Assembly: GCA_015680685.1 (NCBI GenBank)
Contig: MNCI01013590.1
Location: 18,126-46,048 of the forward strand
DNA: 27,923 nucleotides
Direction of reading: 5' to 3'
Source: Gnetum montanum
Taxonomy: Eukaryota > Streptophyta > Gnetopsida > Gnetales > Gnetaceae
Part shown: positions 9,514 to 19,644 of the stretch, one piece after another
Position numbering within the stretch: position 1 is the stretch's first letter
Layout of the letters: the number at the start of each line of letters is the position of its first letter
Notes under the pieces: generated by a model
What the model saw: the letters and a program-made list of their open reading frames with translations, nothing else
Databases searched by the model: none
Told to the model about the DNA's origin: nothing
Position numbers and translations under genes: made by a program

Positions 9514-9799
9514 ACTTAGTTGTTTGTGTGCTACTTAGAACATAGGAGATCATTCACATTGTTCGGACACTAGAAAGAACCCTTAAGGTTGATAAAAAAA
9601 AATTAGACAATGGTAAATTGCACACCAAACAAGACAAAAATGTCTTCTTCTTCACACAAAAGCATTTACTGCCTAGGACCAACACTAGAGATAGCCAATG
9701 GCACAACACACGTAACCAAGATCCGCCAGTTTCTTAATAATTCCGTGTGGTATATATTCATCATGATGAATATGTACCTGACTTTACCTTTATTCTCCA

Positions 9800-11170
9800 T
9801 CAAGACAAATAACTACATTGGAGAGACTTGGAGGGTAACATAGTGTTACCTCCAAACCGTGCAGTCTCCAACATGCTCCTTCGTGCTCTCACACGAATAG
9901 GGATGTCACAGTTATATGCAGAGTATGTTGCATGTGACCATGACACGAGGGACTACCACCCCACAGAAGCGCAACGTCAAAGGGACTTGTAGTAGGAGAG
10001 ATATCATACATATTTAAAGGGAAAATGGTCCCATAACACCTCACACGTTTTAAGTGAAGTTGGAGATGGTGAACTGGTTCTAGCAGGTTCCCCATCCAAT
10101 GATGTTCCCCCTCTTAACAATGGTCAAGAGGTGGTGTATCAGAACCTTCACTCCATGATTCACAACCCTAGTTCTGATCCCCATGAACACCAAGTGTTCA
10201 ATGAGGGAACAAAAGCACATGATAAGGATGGGCATTCTGATTATAATCATGATCAGGGTCAAGAACACCGAAGAGAAGGTAAGAAACATCGTCATGACGA
10301 TGGTTCTTCTTCCTCTTCACCTTCATCGTCACATTCACCCTCTCGTTTTGTATCGGGATGCAGTCATAAAGAACCTAACCGTGAGGATAAGGGTAAACAG
10401 AATGAGAGACCTCGATGAGAGAGTCGAGAACGAGGATGAGGGCATTCTAGAGAATCACAGCATAGAAGAAGGGAGAGTAGGGAACTGCATAGACATCATA
10501 GACGCTATGAATGGAATGACCATGAAGAACCCCCACTCACAACCCGAAGCATGTTAGACATCACGGAGGCCGTAAGAATACCCACAAGGCACCAAAAAGA
10601 TAGCAAGATCAAGTGACTAGACATGAATAGTATCCCATGATTTGAGGGGGGATACAATGCTAATCCTCAAAACCACTTACAAGCATTTCACAATGCATGT
10701 GCCTTGTAGAACATTGAGAACAAGTGGCAAAAATTAAAATTTTTCCCAAGGACACTGATGAAAGAAGTGGAAAGCTGGTACTGATCCTTAGAATCGGAAT
10801 CCATTTGAAGGTGGAGCACGATGCTAGAACTGTTTAATGACAAGTATCAAACATACTCTTGGGTGTCCAACCTATGAAAGCAAATCCAAGGATGGAAGTA
10901 GGGAAATCATGAACCCTTGGATGCTGCCATGGGCCATTATTATGCATTGTTACATCGTTGCCCAGGCCATGGTTACGCATAGCAGGATCAACTACACCAT
11001 CTCGTAGATGGACTTGAACGTATGACCAAGGGACATTATTAGAGCTTAGGTCCCATCAAGTTCATAGATTGTTGGAGCAAGTAGCCAAGGAATAAGGAGA
11101 GCTACGTAAGAGAGAAAGTACAAAAGAATACAACCGCGATCCTTCCCTCTGAAAAAGGGGAGTAATATTT
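9800..11170 (+). pseudogene. Element B gag, N-terminal and core regions
   Basis: Gag would form the particle around the element RNA. One reading frame can be followed from about 9800 to 11100. First comes an N-terminal part (NRAVSNMLLRALTRIGMSQL, KGKWSHNTSHVLSE). A hydrophilic His/Asp/Lys-rich and Ser-rich stretch follows (10200-10340), then an Arg/Ser/His-rich stretch (10420-10520). The Ty3 gag core comes last: NPQNHLQAFHNACAL, KFFPRTLMKEVESWY, RWSTMLELFNDKYQTY, MGHYYALLHRCPGHGY, HHLVDGLERMTKGHY. Many stops interrupt it, apparently only TGA and TAG (for example in SIP*FEGG and ESWY*SLE), with no frameshift until about 11110-11200. The minus-strand relic at 19645-21420 is a close relative. 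Confidence 0.75.
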
Positions 11171-11203
11171 TGTGAGGAGGAGGAGGAGTTACCACTTGAA
11201 GAG

Positions 11204-12733
11204 ATGGTGAATAGGAAAACTTTGCCACTCCAGAAATTAACAATAGAAGTGTTGGCAAAGGTAGATCAAATGTGGAACTCCTTGGATAGTAGATTCAAGA
11301 CCGTTCTTAAAATCATAGAGGAGTCTAAGGAGCGAAGTAGTGACTATGATAAAAAGAAAAAGAGAGACTTGGATAATGCATGTAACAAAGGTAAGGGTAA
11401 AATGGCCATCATCGAAGAGGTTGTGGATTCTAATACGGACAATGACGGTGGATGTGAGATATGCCAATATGACCATCCTAAGGGATGTTTCCTAGTAATC
11501 TCACACCTACAAGAGTTTGGGGTGTATGCACTCAATCCACGACTTAATAAATGGCAAACACCCCGACAGTTACCTTATCCCCAAGGTAACCCAAGGTAGT
11601 TCCACCAACCCTTAACGTATTACCCAAGTGGAACTCTGCCACAACCTATTGAGCAACACCAGAAGTGGTAATACCCACAGTCATGGAGGATGTCACCACC
11701 AAGGCAACAATACCCTTACCGGCAATTGGATCCATATGGCTATTACGTGCAGTAGCCAATATCTCCACGTGACTCTGTTGATCACGTGACATCACAATGT
11801 CACTACCAAGCTTGGGGGTATTATAGGACTCCTTCTCTTGGGAGAGACAACCCACAAACATACAATCCTCCAAACCCATCCACAACTCTCACACTGATAG
11901 CTCCATTACCACTCGCTCTAGCAATGTAAGGGGAACTTCCCACTCAACCGCAGCAATGCAATGCTATGAGAGTTGTGAACCTTTAACCTGCTACTAGTTC
12001 TGACAACCATACAAAGAGAAGACCTTTCTTTAGAACCAACAGCCCAACCAAGCTTTCATAACCACAAGTAGTTGAGCCTCTGAGCCCAAATAAGGCTTTA
12101 GAGCTCCATTCAAACCAAAAACAGAGCTTAACGCACATGATTATGTTAACAAATGCCATCATTGAATGGATTAAGGAGGGCCACCTTCCCAGGAAATTCT
12201 CTAACCTTGGAAGTCCTCTAATCTATCTCCAAGTCGCTGGGAACAAACCATGTAAAGCTCTTCTAGATTCAGGTTCCAGAGTTAACCTAATATCACAAGA
12301 GATGTATAAAGCCTAGAACCTACCTCCATTAAGGAAGAGTAACATTCGACTAGAGTTGGCCGACCAGTCCATCGCTGTCCCCTTAGGACTAGTGGAGGAC
12401 ATCATCACCACTGTGTATGGGTGGTCATACCCAGCTGATTTCCTAGTCATACAAGTAAACAATGATAAATGGGACTTCCCAATAATAATGGGAAGGGCAT
12501 GGCTAAGTACCATAAATGCACATCTAGGAATCTGCGATCTTTCCCTAGAAATATCTAAGGAAAATACTTGTGGAAAGATCGAGAAGAAGAAAGTTCCATG
12601 CAGCACGTATAGTGATATAGGGTGTGATTGCATACAAGAATGTTCAGCATTGCTTGCATGCAACCAGTGTGCCCAAGAAATTAACATACAAAAGTGCCTA
12701 TATGTAGCAACCACACAACAAGAAGACACCTAG
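11204..12733 (+). pseudogene. Element B gag C-terminus fused to retropepsin-like aspartic protease
   Basis: A shifted frame continues gag with a lysine-rich coiled stretch and a block CEICQYDHPKGCFLVISHL (also present in element A), then a Pro/Gln/Tyr-rich linker (11600-12100) and the protease. The active-site motif is LLDSGSRVNLIS (Asp codon at 12266-12268), and the second conserved part is DFPIIMGRAWLSTI near 12475-12515, equivalent to the I-L-G-R segment of retroviral-type proteases. The enzyme would cut the polyprotein. About seven in-frame stops (all TAG, TAA or TGA) break it. After the protease the frame ends at the TAG at 12731 with no polymerase domain. Confidence 0.75.
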
Positions 12734-14730
12734 TGATTGACAGCTAATCAAGAGAGCAACTCACCAATGTGCATGGAACTAATTGAGGGAACAACTTGCA
12801 CTCACATCGAAAGCATAGATGCACTAAAGCAAGAGCGTCGCCAACTTCCAAATGTTAACTTGAAACCATGAATTAGGGAAAGTTGGAAACTTCTAAAAAA
12901 TTCAAACAAATGCTTCGATAAGAGAATGCTAGTCAATGTGAAATAGACCAAACCTTACCATGAATCTAGAATAGTCAATGCATATAGCATATTGAAAAAA
13001 TGATAACATCGCTCATTATTTTGGATCTCCTCCTTCCAACTTAGTCATGGGGGAGATGGCCACCTATGTTAATCAATCGGGGCCCTCAATTCCTTTTTAA
13101 GTTTTTGTTTTACACATTTTTGTTTTACAAATTTCTTTACTTTTTCTTGTTTTTGTCTTGCAACATCATTCATACTTTTTTGTTTATTTGTGTGTTTACT
13201 TATTTTGTTAGGTCCGCTACCTAGTAAGTGCTCCTAATGATGGTATGAACTATATTCTATTGGTTGCTAATGTTTGGTTTTTACCTTTGAGTGATAATGT
13301 TGATACTAAGGTATGGTTCTTTTGATATAATAGGCAATGAGTCCACACCATCCATGCATCCATGAATTTCTATGGTCTCTCTTGGCTTGGAACTATACAG
13401 TTCCTTTTTTCAAAAAATAATTAGAACTATCAATGAATCAGTGACTATGCATTTCTCAAATTAAGGAAGGACTCAAGGATTGAAAAGGGTGTGACTTTAA
13501 GGGGACTTGATGCATTTGTGTTGGCCATTCTCTTAGATGCTTAGATGTTTTCTTCTTGAGTTTTCCTTAGCATTATGATGTTGCTCCATTATCGGGAAGC
13601 TAAGCTAATAAAAATAATAAGTCTTTGCATGGTGTGATTCTCATGCATAAAAAAAAAAAAAAAAAAAGAGAAAGTGAAAATTCAAAGAACACCCCTTAGA
13701 CAAACTAACTGCCTAGGCTAAAAGCATTGGTTATGGAACTAAAAAAACATGTTCCCTCTAACTAGGGCCCTTTCTCGCTTCCTACTTTTTGCTTTCTCAT
13801 TTTATCGAAATGGTGGTGACTCTTTGGTAGAGGCATTCTTGTTACTTCAGGTGGCTGGATTGGACAAATGTATTAATGCAAAGTCACTAGATGAGGATTG
13901 TTTGAGGCTGGATTTGGAATGAGATCTACTAAGTCACATTAACCATTAATACACAAGGGGCTGTACACCGCCTTGTTCTTGAGATCCCATTCCATTCTCT
14001 TCTTTCCATCCTTCTTTCTCCATTGTTCACCTCATTGCCTGTTGTATCAGTAGTCTATATTTTGGTTGATGCGTTGTTTTTTTTTTTTGGTAAATTCTTA
14101 TGGTTAAGACTTTAACTCTTGCTTCCAAATGACATTTCCAGAGCCTACGAACTCTTTAAATGTGGGAATGTTAAGGCATTAAGGGCATGAGCCTGCTTTG
14201 GGGATGACCCACTAACATTCCTATTTGGTGCATCAGTTAATTTCTTTCCCTTAAACATTTTTGCAGTCAACATTTATTTTGTTCATTTCCATCTCTAACA
14301 TCCATTTCATCGGCATTGTAGTTGTTTCTTTTTCTCCATCTTTCTTATTCCTCATTCTTTTTTTCCATTCTCTTGCTACCGGAGGTTCGCTCTTAGTCAT
14401 GGGGGTCCTGGTTCAATTTTTTTGATTTTCTCTTAACCCCTACACCTTGGGTAGTCACCAGTGTTATATCTCCAAAATCCATATTAGAGATATCACAACT
14501 TAGCCAATGGACCTTACACCGAGGCAGGGTATTAACTGCATTGTGATTCATTTACCCTTGCTAATATAAGATTGTGTTGTGTGTGTAGATGGCAATCATA
14601 CACCAATGGATTGGATTTGGGGAAACACTTGGAATGGACTGGTGCTGGAGCAGTTATGCAAGGAAGAAGATTGATGGCACACTTATGGATGGACAACGAA
14701 AGGTGAAATCTTGGCGTTGACAGCAATAGA

Positions 14731-14770
14731 CTTCTTCTTTTCTCTCTTTCTCTCTTCTCTCTTCTCTCTC
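14731..14770 (+). repeat. CT-rich simple tract ending in CAG
   Basis: Forty bases of only C and T (TTTCTCTCTTTCTCTC...), followed at once by AG and CAACC. It has the form of a strong 3' splice site, but no exon is evident after it. It may simply be a microsatellite. Confidence 0.6.
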
Positions 14771-14960
14771 AGCAACCAAATAAGGCTGGATGTCAAATGT
14801 GTATAGTATTCACTGTTGTTGTCATGAACACTAATTTTGTCATGTATTGTAATGATGATCTGTTCACATGTCACCCCATTCACCATTAGTATCATTCAAG
14901 TTAATAATCCCATACCTTCCCAATATTTTGTAAGGAACTTGAGGATGAGTTTTTCTTCAT

Positions 14961-14971
14961 TCATGGGGGTA
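14961..14971 (+). other. Polypurine tract of element B
   Basis: TCATGGGGGTA lies directly before the 3' LTR, where the primer for plus-strand synthesis is made. The pure-purine part is only GGGGG; either the tract has decayed or this family uses a short one. Confidence 0.5.
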
Positions 14972-15782
14972 TGATGAGCCGTGATATCACGTACGTGATA
15001 TTGCATCCACCCCTGCGATATCACGTACGCAAGATCGTAGCCCGCTGCAATGTCTATAAATAAGAGGCGGCTTTCCTCATTTTAGACACTTAGATTTAGA
15101 CCCTTAGCCAAACTCTTGCAGTTTTACCATTCTAGAGTTGGAATAATTTCCATGTGCCTGTAGTAGGAGTCTTAAAGTGAATAGATCTTTATTCGAGCAA
15201 ACTGTAGCTGAGCACACATTTATGTATAGCAATAAAAACAAACTCTCTGATAAACCTTGTAGCATGTGGACTAAGATAAATAGGAATTAATTATTGTTAA
15301 ATATTTAAATGCTTTCCTAGATAATTAATCTCTCTCAACCCTTGACTCTCCTAGTTAAGTGCATTCAGTACGATTGCTTCGAGCACATGTGCAACGCTTG
15401 GTAACCTAGTAACAAGTAGCATTTGGTAATCCCAGCAATGTTGCATAGGTTCAGGGTGTGTACGACAAGTGGGAATGGATGCTAGTGTTAGGAAAATTAG
15501 AACTTAGTTAGTGAATAGTTGATGAAAGTTAGTCACTTAGTTCTCTTCACCTTCCCTTATTAGCATAGGATATTAAAAAGATAAAAGACATAAAAATCAT
15601 GTACCTCAAGCTTACTTAACCATACAATCGTGATAATATAACTAAGTTTGGGAAGACAACGATTGATTAACCTTAAGTGTTTCATTAGGACGCGTAAGCA
15701 CTTAGTCCTTGGATTCAACTAGATCATGCGTGAGACACTCGTATTCGTATGGTTGAGTGTAGGGGTATCTCACCACTCATCA
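14972..15782 (+). repeat. 3' LTR of element B
   Basis: Collinear with the 5' LTR over its full length, with TGATGAG...CTCATCA ends and TATAAATA at 15055-15062. It keeps the U3 repeats lost in the other copy: the perfect palindrome ATATCACGTACGTGATAT followed about 27 bp later by GATATCACGTACG. The right end is followed by the target duplication GGTGA. Confidence 0.9.
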
Positions 15783-17345
15783 GGTGACAAGCTTTTCTTG
15801 TAGTCTTTGTAGCTCCACTTCCGCATGCTCGACCCTAACTTTAGCCATGATCAATTTTCCTTTAGTTGAAATGAGGTTTGATTGTACTATTGTGACATCT
15901 TGAGGGATGTCAAATAAGGAATTTATGACTTGTCCTATTTGCAGTAGGTGATCCAGAACATCTTCATGTTCTATAGGAGAAATTGAGGAACCAGCCAAAA
16001 CTTGAGCATCATGTACTCCCATGAAATCTACTAGTCGCACAACAGGGATATTAAAAGATTCTTTAATATGGTTTGCGACCACCTCTGCTATGCCTACCAC
16101 ATCCTTGTGCTACATGACCATAACTATGGCATCTTCAGTAGTTTCTAATCTAACTTAGAAGGATGTAGCATTCCTAGAGATCTGCTGAGACCACTGGGAC
16201 TCTCCTCCTAAAATCAATGAAATGTGTCCACTTACGAGGTTAGTTGAAATAGTGGGCTACATGATTTGTTAATGACCCTGAATAAATTCTCAGCATCATG
16301 ACTCTCCCAACTAACCGTCTTAGGAATGATTCTAAGGTGACTAATGGATGGTCGATAGTCCTATTGTGGTGGTGGCAATTGTTGGACTTGCTAGCTTGTG
16401 GGTTGTGTGCTAGGCCCTACTTCTTGTTGTTGGCTAAGCCCTGTTGTTTGAGGTGCAATGGGCCCAACTATTTGCTATTCTTCTTACTCTGATTACTCAT
16501 CAACATCTTTCCTTGGAATTGACGATTTGACTAGTTCAGCATATGAAGCATTTTGGGCTTTCCTAAGAACATCATTCATATAGCCCAAAATTCCAGCATG
16601 TGTACACAGCTTCCTAATGAGACAAGGTAAAGGAAAGACAAGCTTCATTGTCTTTCTTTCTTTGGATCACTTTAGTATTTCTGTCAAATATAAATGGGGC
16701 AAATTTGCATTAAATTTTCCCATCAAAATTGCACTACCCCATGCTGCGTAAGTAGATAGTTTGTTTAAGCCTTTAGTGGGAAAAATGTGATAAGTGTTGA
16801 TCTTGAAGTAAGTCCTATTTTCTAGGGTCAATTATCCATAAACTTTATTTTCTTTTTCGTAAGCCCATTTCAACCATAACTTTCTTGCATCTACGTTCGA
16901 GCAAGTGGATAGATGAGCAATCTTTGGTCCTTTATTTGGAAGATTCAAGACCTTTACAATGGCCCTTATAGAGAAATCAACAAGAATGCCACCTACATTT
17001 GCAATGGTGCCTTCTTCCTTGCCATGCCAAAATTGGTATATCTCACCTAAATACCAATCATCACTTTTCGCGAGAATGGATCACAAAGGTGAAATCTTAA
17101 GTTAAGTCTTCATTGGTTTTGGGGAGAACTCGGTGAAAGGCCCAAAATTGAGGTTCATGATCATAGTTAAGAAGGTGGACTTCTCTTGAATGACTTGGAG
17201 ACATTCTCAAAACAACATGAGATGTTGCCTTAGTTCTAGGGCTCTAACTTCTCCACCTTCCATGTGGCTAGATTGCACTATCATAGGGTTTTCTTGATGA
17301 ATGTTGAATGTGTGCTTCCTACTTTACATGTTCTATGTGAGGTCC
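15783..17345 (-). pseudogene. N-terminal part of a retroelement-associated ORF (plant-transposon-protein-like) with coiled coil
   Basis: The minus strand from about 17345 can be read in one frame to about 16235, then after a one-base shift to 15783. Blocks in order: HMEGGEVRALELRQHLMLF, MNLNFGPFTEFSPKPMK, SDDWYLGEIYQFWHGKEEG, DFSIRAIVKVLNLPNKGPK, DARKLWLKWAYEKENKVY, HIFPTKGLNKLSTYAAWGS, LVFPLPCLIRKLCTHAGI, a Gln/Pro-rich linker (16340-16490), and a helical, coiled-coil C-terminus. The LPCLI..LC..AGI block recalls the 'putative plant transposon protein' family (Pfam Transposase_32) known from Ty3-type elements; that is from memory and only moderately sure. More than ten TAG/TAA/TGA stops. It continues at 8245-8725 beyond element B. 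Confidence 0.6.
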
Positions 17346-17769
17346 CTAGCCTCTACCTCCTCTCAAGCATTTAGCTACTCCTTATAAAGGTCCTACTTGA
17401 TCTCCTCTTTTTGGGGCCATTTGTAATTACACAAAGATCAACTATTACTAAGGTTGTGTAGAGAAAGTTTTATCAACTCATACCTTACTCATTTCCTTAG
17501 TTAACAATCCATAATTATGTAGTGTGATTTTAGAGTTAGAAATATTTCTGAGAAGTGGCTCCAAAAGGTGTTATTATTGATCTTACATTGTTGGGTTTCA
17601 TCAATTTCTTTACATTTGGCACTTACAATCATATGGATGGCTTGGGTAATTGATAAAAATTAACTTGGCATTTAAACATAAAATATTTCTTTAGTAAATA
17701 TTGAATTTCTTACCCCTATGATATCCATCAGATGATAGCAAATTTTGAAAAAAGTATGCTCACTTCGTA

Positions 17770-17975
17770 CTACAGTCCCCCCCGACAACTAAGTGGAACA
17801 CTCTAGATTCAAATAGGATTAGAGAGAATTGAAATCAGAATGTTAGAGAGCTAGATATTGTGCTTGGAAGATGGAGAGGTAAAGCTCTAAGTCACAAAGA
17901 AAAATTTCAACAACTCCCCTAGTGGTAAATGAAGTAAATAAATGCTAAAGTAGGCAGGGTTGTAACTATATATAG
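17770..17975 (-). promoter_or_regulatory. Possible LTR promoter and decayed primer site ahead of the coiled-coil ORF
   Basis: On the minus strand CTATATATAGTTACAACC (about 17971-17954) looks like a TATA box, and about 170 bp further AGTTGTCGGGGGGGACT (17793-17777) resembles the tail of a tRNA-Asp primer site. If real, this is the end of a 5' LTR, and the ORF from 17345 belongs to an element of its own. No matching second LTR was found, so this is a suggestion only. Confidence 0.25.
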
Positions 17976-18235
17976 GTAGGCAAGACTCAATATCGGGTAA
18001 ATTTGGAAGGTTTGGGGTATTTGAAAAATTAATTTTGAGGCACCAGAAGTGTGTCATGGTGGAGTTATATATTAAAATTCATGAAAAGGGGCTAGGATGA
18101 AGAATGTATAGTAATTTTTGAGGAACGATTGATTAAAATGATAAGGAAAAGGATTATTCGCTTAGGTGAGTAGTTAGAGGGTGTAAAATAATGTGATCAT
18201 GTGCAACAGGGAAAAGTTACAAAAATTACATAAAT
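17976..18235. other. No feature recognised
   Basis: AT-rich DNA between the last landmark of element A's 3' region and the possible promoter. No coding potential or repeat was noticed. Confidence 0.4.
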
Positions 18236-19290
18236 GGGTCCTCCCCAAAGTAAGCTCTAGCTTATGATGCCCTTGTGGAACCACACCTCTAATGTCCATG
18301 GTTACTAGAGAAGTTGAATGCAACATATACTTATGAACAAAATAGACATGTTAGAACCATTGAGTTGAGATAATAACTCTAAATTACACCAACCACAAGT
18401 TATGAACATTCGAACAACAAGATGAGATGAACTATAGAAGGGATCGTAGAAATTGGGGCATGAGGTTTCTAATGATGGTCACAATGGAATCTTGTGTGTA
18501 ATTAGTGGTTAAATAACCATGTGTTTGGCTCTCCAAGTTTCAAACCAAGTCCATACCATATTGCAGTGACACCGCATCACTTCATCCCATTGACAAACAA
18601 CCATAAGTCTACTAGAGTTGCAAGGAGTAACATCACTTGGCATTTTGTTTAAGGAAGGAGCAAGGGAGGAGCATCATGGTGGCACACTTTTAATATTTAT
18701 TTATTTATTTTTGATGACTCTATAAAGTCTCCTACCTTTAGGCATGGGTACATGTCTTTGCAATGGAACCCACAGAAGCATATTTAGTGCCATTTTAAGT
18801 TGCTCTTACTTTCATTTTTTATGAGATCTACAAGGATATATTTATAACCTTAGCAACAAGATAGAACATACAGAAGTAGCCAAAGAAAATCTATGAATCC
18901 CCTTGATGTCACACCCTTGTCATTCCACCTTGGTCCTTCACTTGTCTCTACATACACAATAATAATCAAATTATTTATAGTTGGATGATGAAAAAGATTA
19001 CCATTGTGACCAGAGCATGAACATCTTATTAATGGAGTAGGTGGATGGATGTTATGGTCTCAATGTCTAAATAATCAGTCCCTTATGACTAGGCAACATA
19101 GAGAAAAACCTCACCTTAATGGGCAACATGATCAGCTTATTCATGATCAAGATTACAATAGAAAATCGAAAACAACAATTAGAAAAAGTAAAAGAAATAG
19201 AGAAATGACAAAAAATTGTAAAACAAAAAGATAAAATAACACTTAAGAATCTTGAAAATTACAATGGTGACCCCCACGACTAAACATTTG
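18236..19290 (-). other. 3' noncoding region of element A
   Basis: Two landmarks shared with element B occur in the same order and at similar spacing: TTTAGTCGTGGGGGTCACC (19285-19267) followed by a T-rich run, and AAGGGCATCATAAGC...CTTTGGGGAGGACCC (18274-18236). In B the pair is about 1.15 kb apart, here about 1.03 kb. No protease was found between this and the gag of A. No other coding region is seen. Confidence 0.5.
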
Positions 19291-19644
19291 GTCATGGCTA
19301 GGATTAATAAGTGGATGAATAGGATGCATGCATGTATGAAATGTTAAGAACCCTTCATGCCCTAACCACTAGGTGTTTATTGATGGTATGATGGTTGGGT
19401 AGAGAAATCGTTGGTCACACACTTAATTATAGAAAGCATAGTGGAGCAAGCTAGATGGTGTGTGTACATTATGAGGAAAATTCGACCCACTATGGCACCC
19501 TCGACTATATGGCAATATGCATGGGTCTGTATGTCCCTTCACATTGGTGAATTCACTGGATTATGTGGATGTTAGAGTGTGACATGGAGGCCTAGGTATA
19601 GTGATAGGGGCTATTGATGGAGCTAAGGAAGGTGTGGCACTAAG
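19291..19644. other. Interval where a protease would be expected; none seen
   Basis: In element B about 0.7 kb of linker and 0.6 kb of protease separate the gag end from the TCATGGGGG landmark. Here only 350 bp remain, without a D-S-G motif in any minus-strand frame I read. A deletion of the protease in element A is likely. Confidence 0.4.

Larger units (their letters stand above)
12734..14971 (+). other. 3' noncoding region of element B
   Basis: No protein domain was seen in this 2.2 kb. It begins with TTAGTCATGGGGGAG (13041-13055), then a T-rich stretch (13090-13200). It carries A19 (13649-13667), T13 (about 14078), a block AAGGGCATGAGCCTGCTTTG (14181-14200, running on to 14211), a second TCATGGGGG (14398-14406) and a CT-rich tract (14731-14770). 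The T-rich stretch and the AAGGGCAT block recur in the same order in element A. Confidence 0.6.
8731..15782 (+). mobile_element. Element B: complete 7.05-kb non-autonomous Ty3-type LTR retrotransposon (gag and protease only)
   Basis: Two LTRs in direct orientation (8731-9495 and 14972-15782) share the ends TGATGAG...CTCATCA and flank a tRNA-Asp-type primer site, a gag frame, a gag-protease frame and 2.2 kb of noncoding DNA ending in a polypurine tract. No reverse transcriptase, RNase H or integrase motif was found in the 2.2 kb after the protease. Movement would have needed enzymes from a relative. The LTRs differ at roughly one base in ten by eye, and both coding frames hold many stops, so it is long dead. 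It lies inside a minus-strand coiled-coil ORF. Confidence 0.85.

Noticed and set aside
12313-12729. Minus-strand open frame of 138 codons
   Set aside because: Antisense shadow of the element B protease, which carries the D-S-G and I-M-G-R motifs.
13649-13667. A19 as the tail of an inserted processed transcript
   Set aside because: No target duplication or exon-like sequence upstream; it lies within noncoding DNA shared in outline with element A.
14731-14772. CT tract plus CAG as a real 3' splice site
   Set aside because: No coding exon follows, and the region is 3' noncoding DNA of element B.
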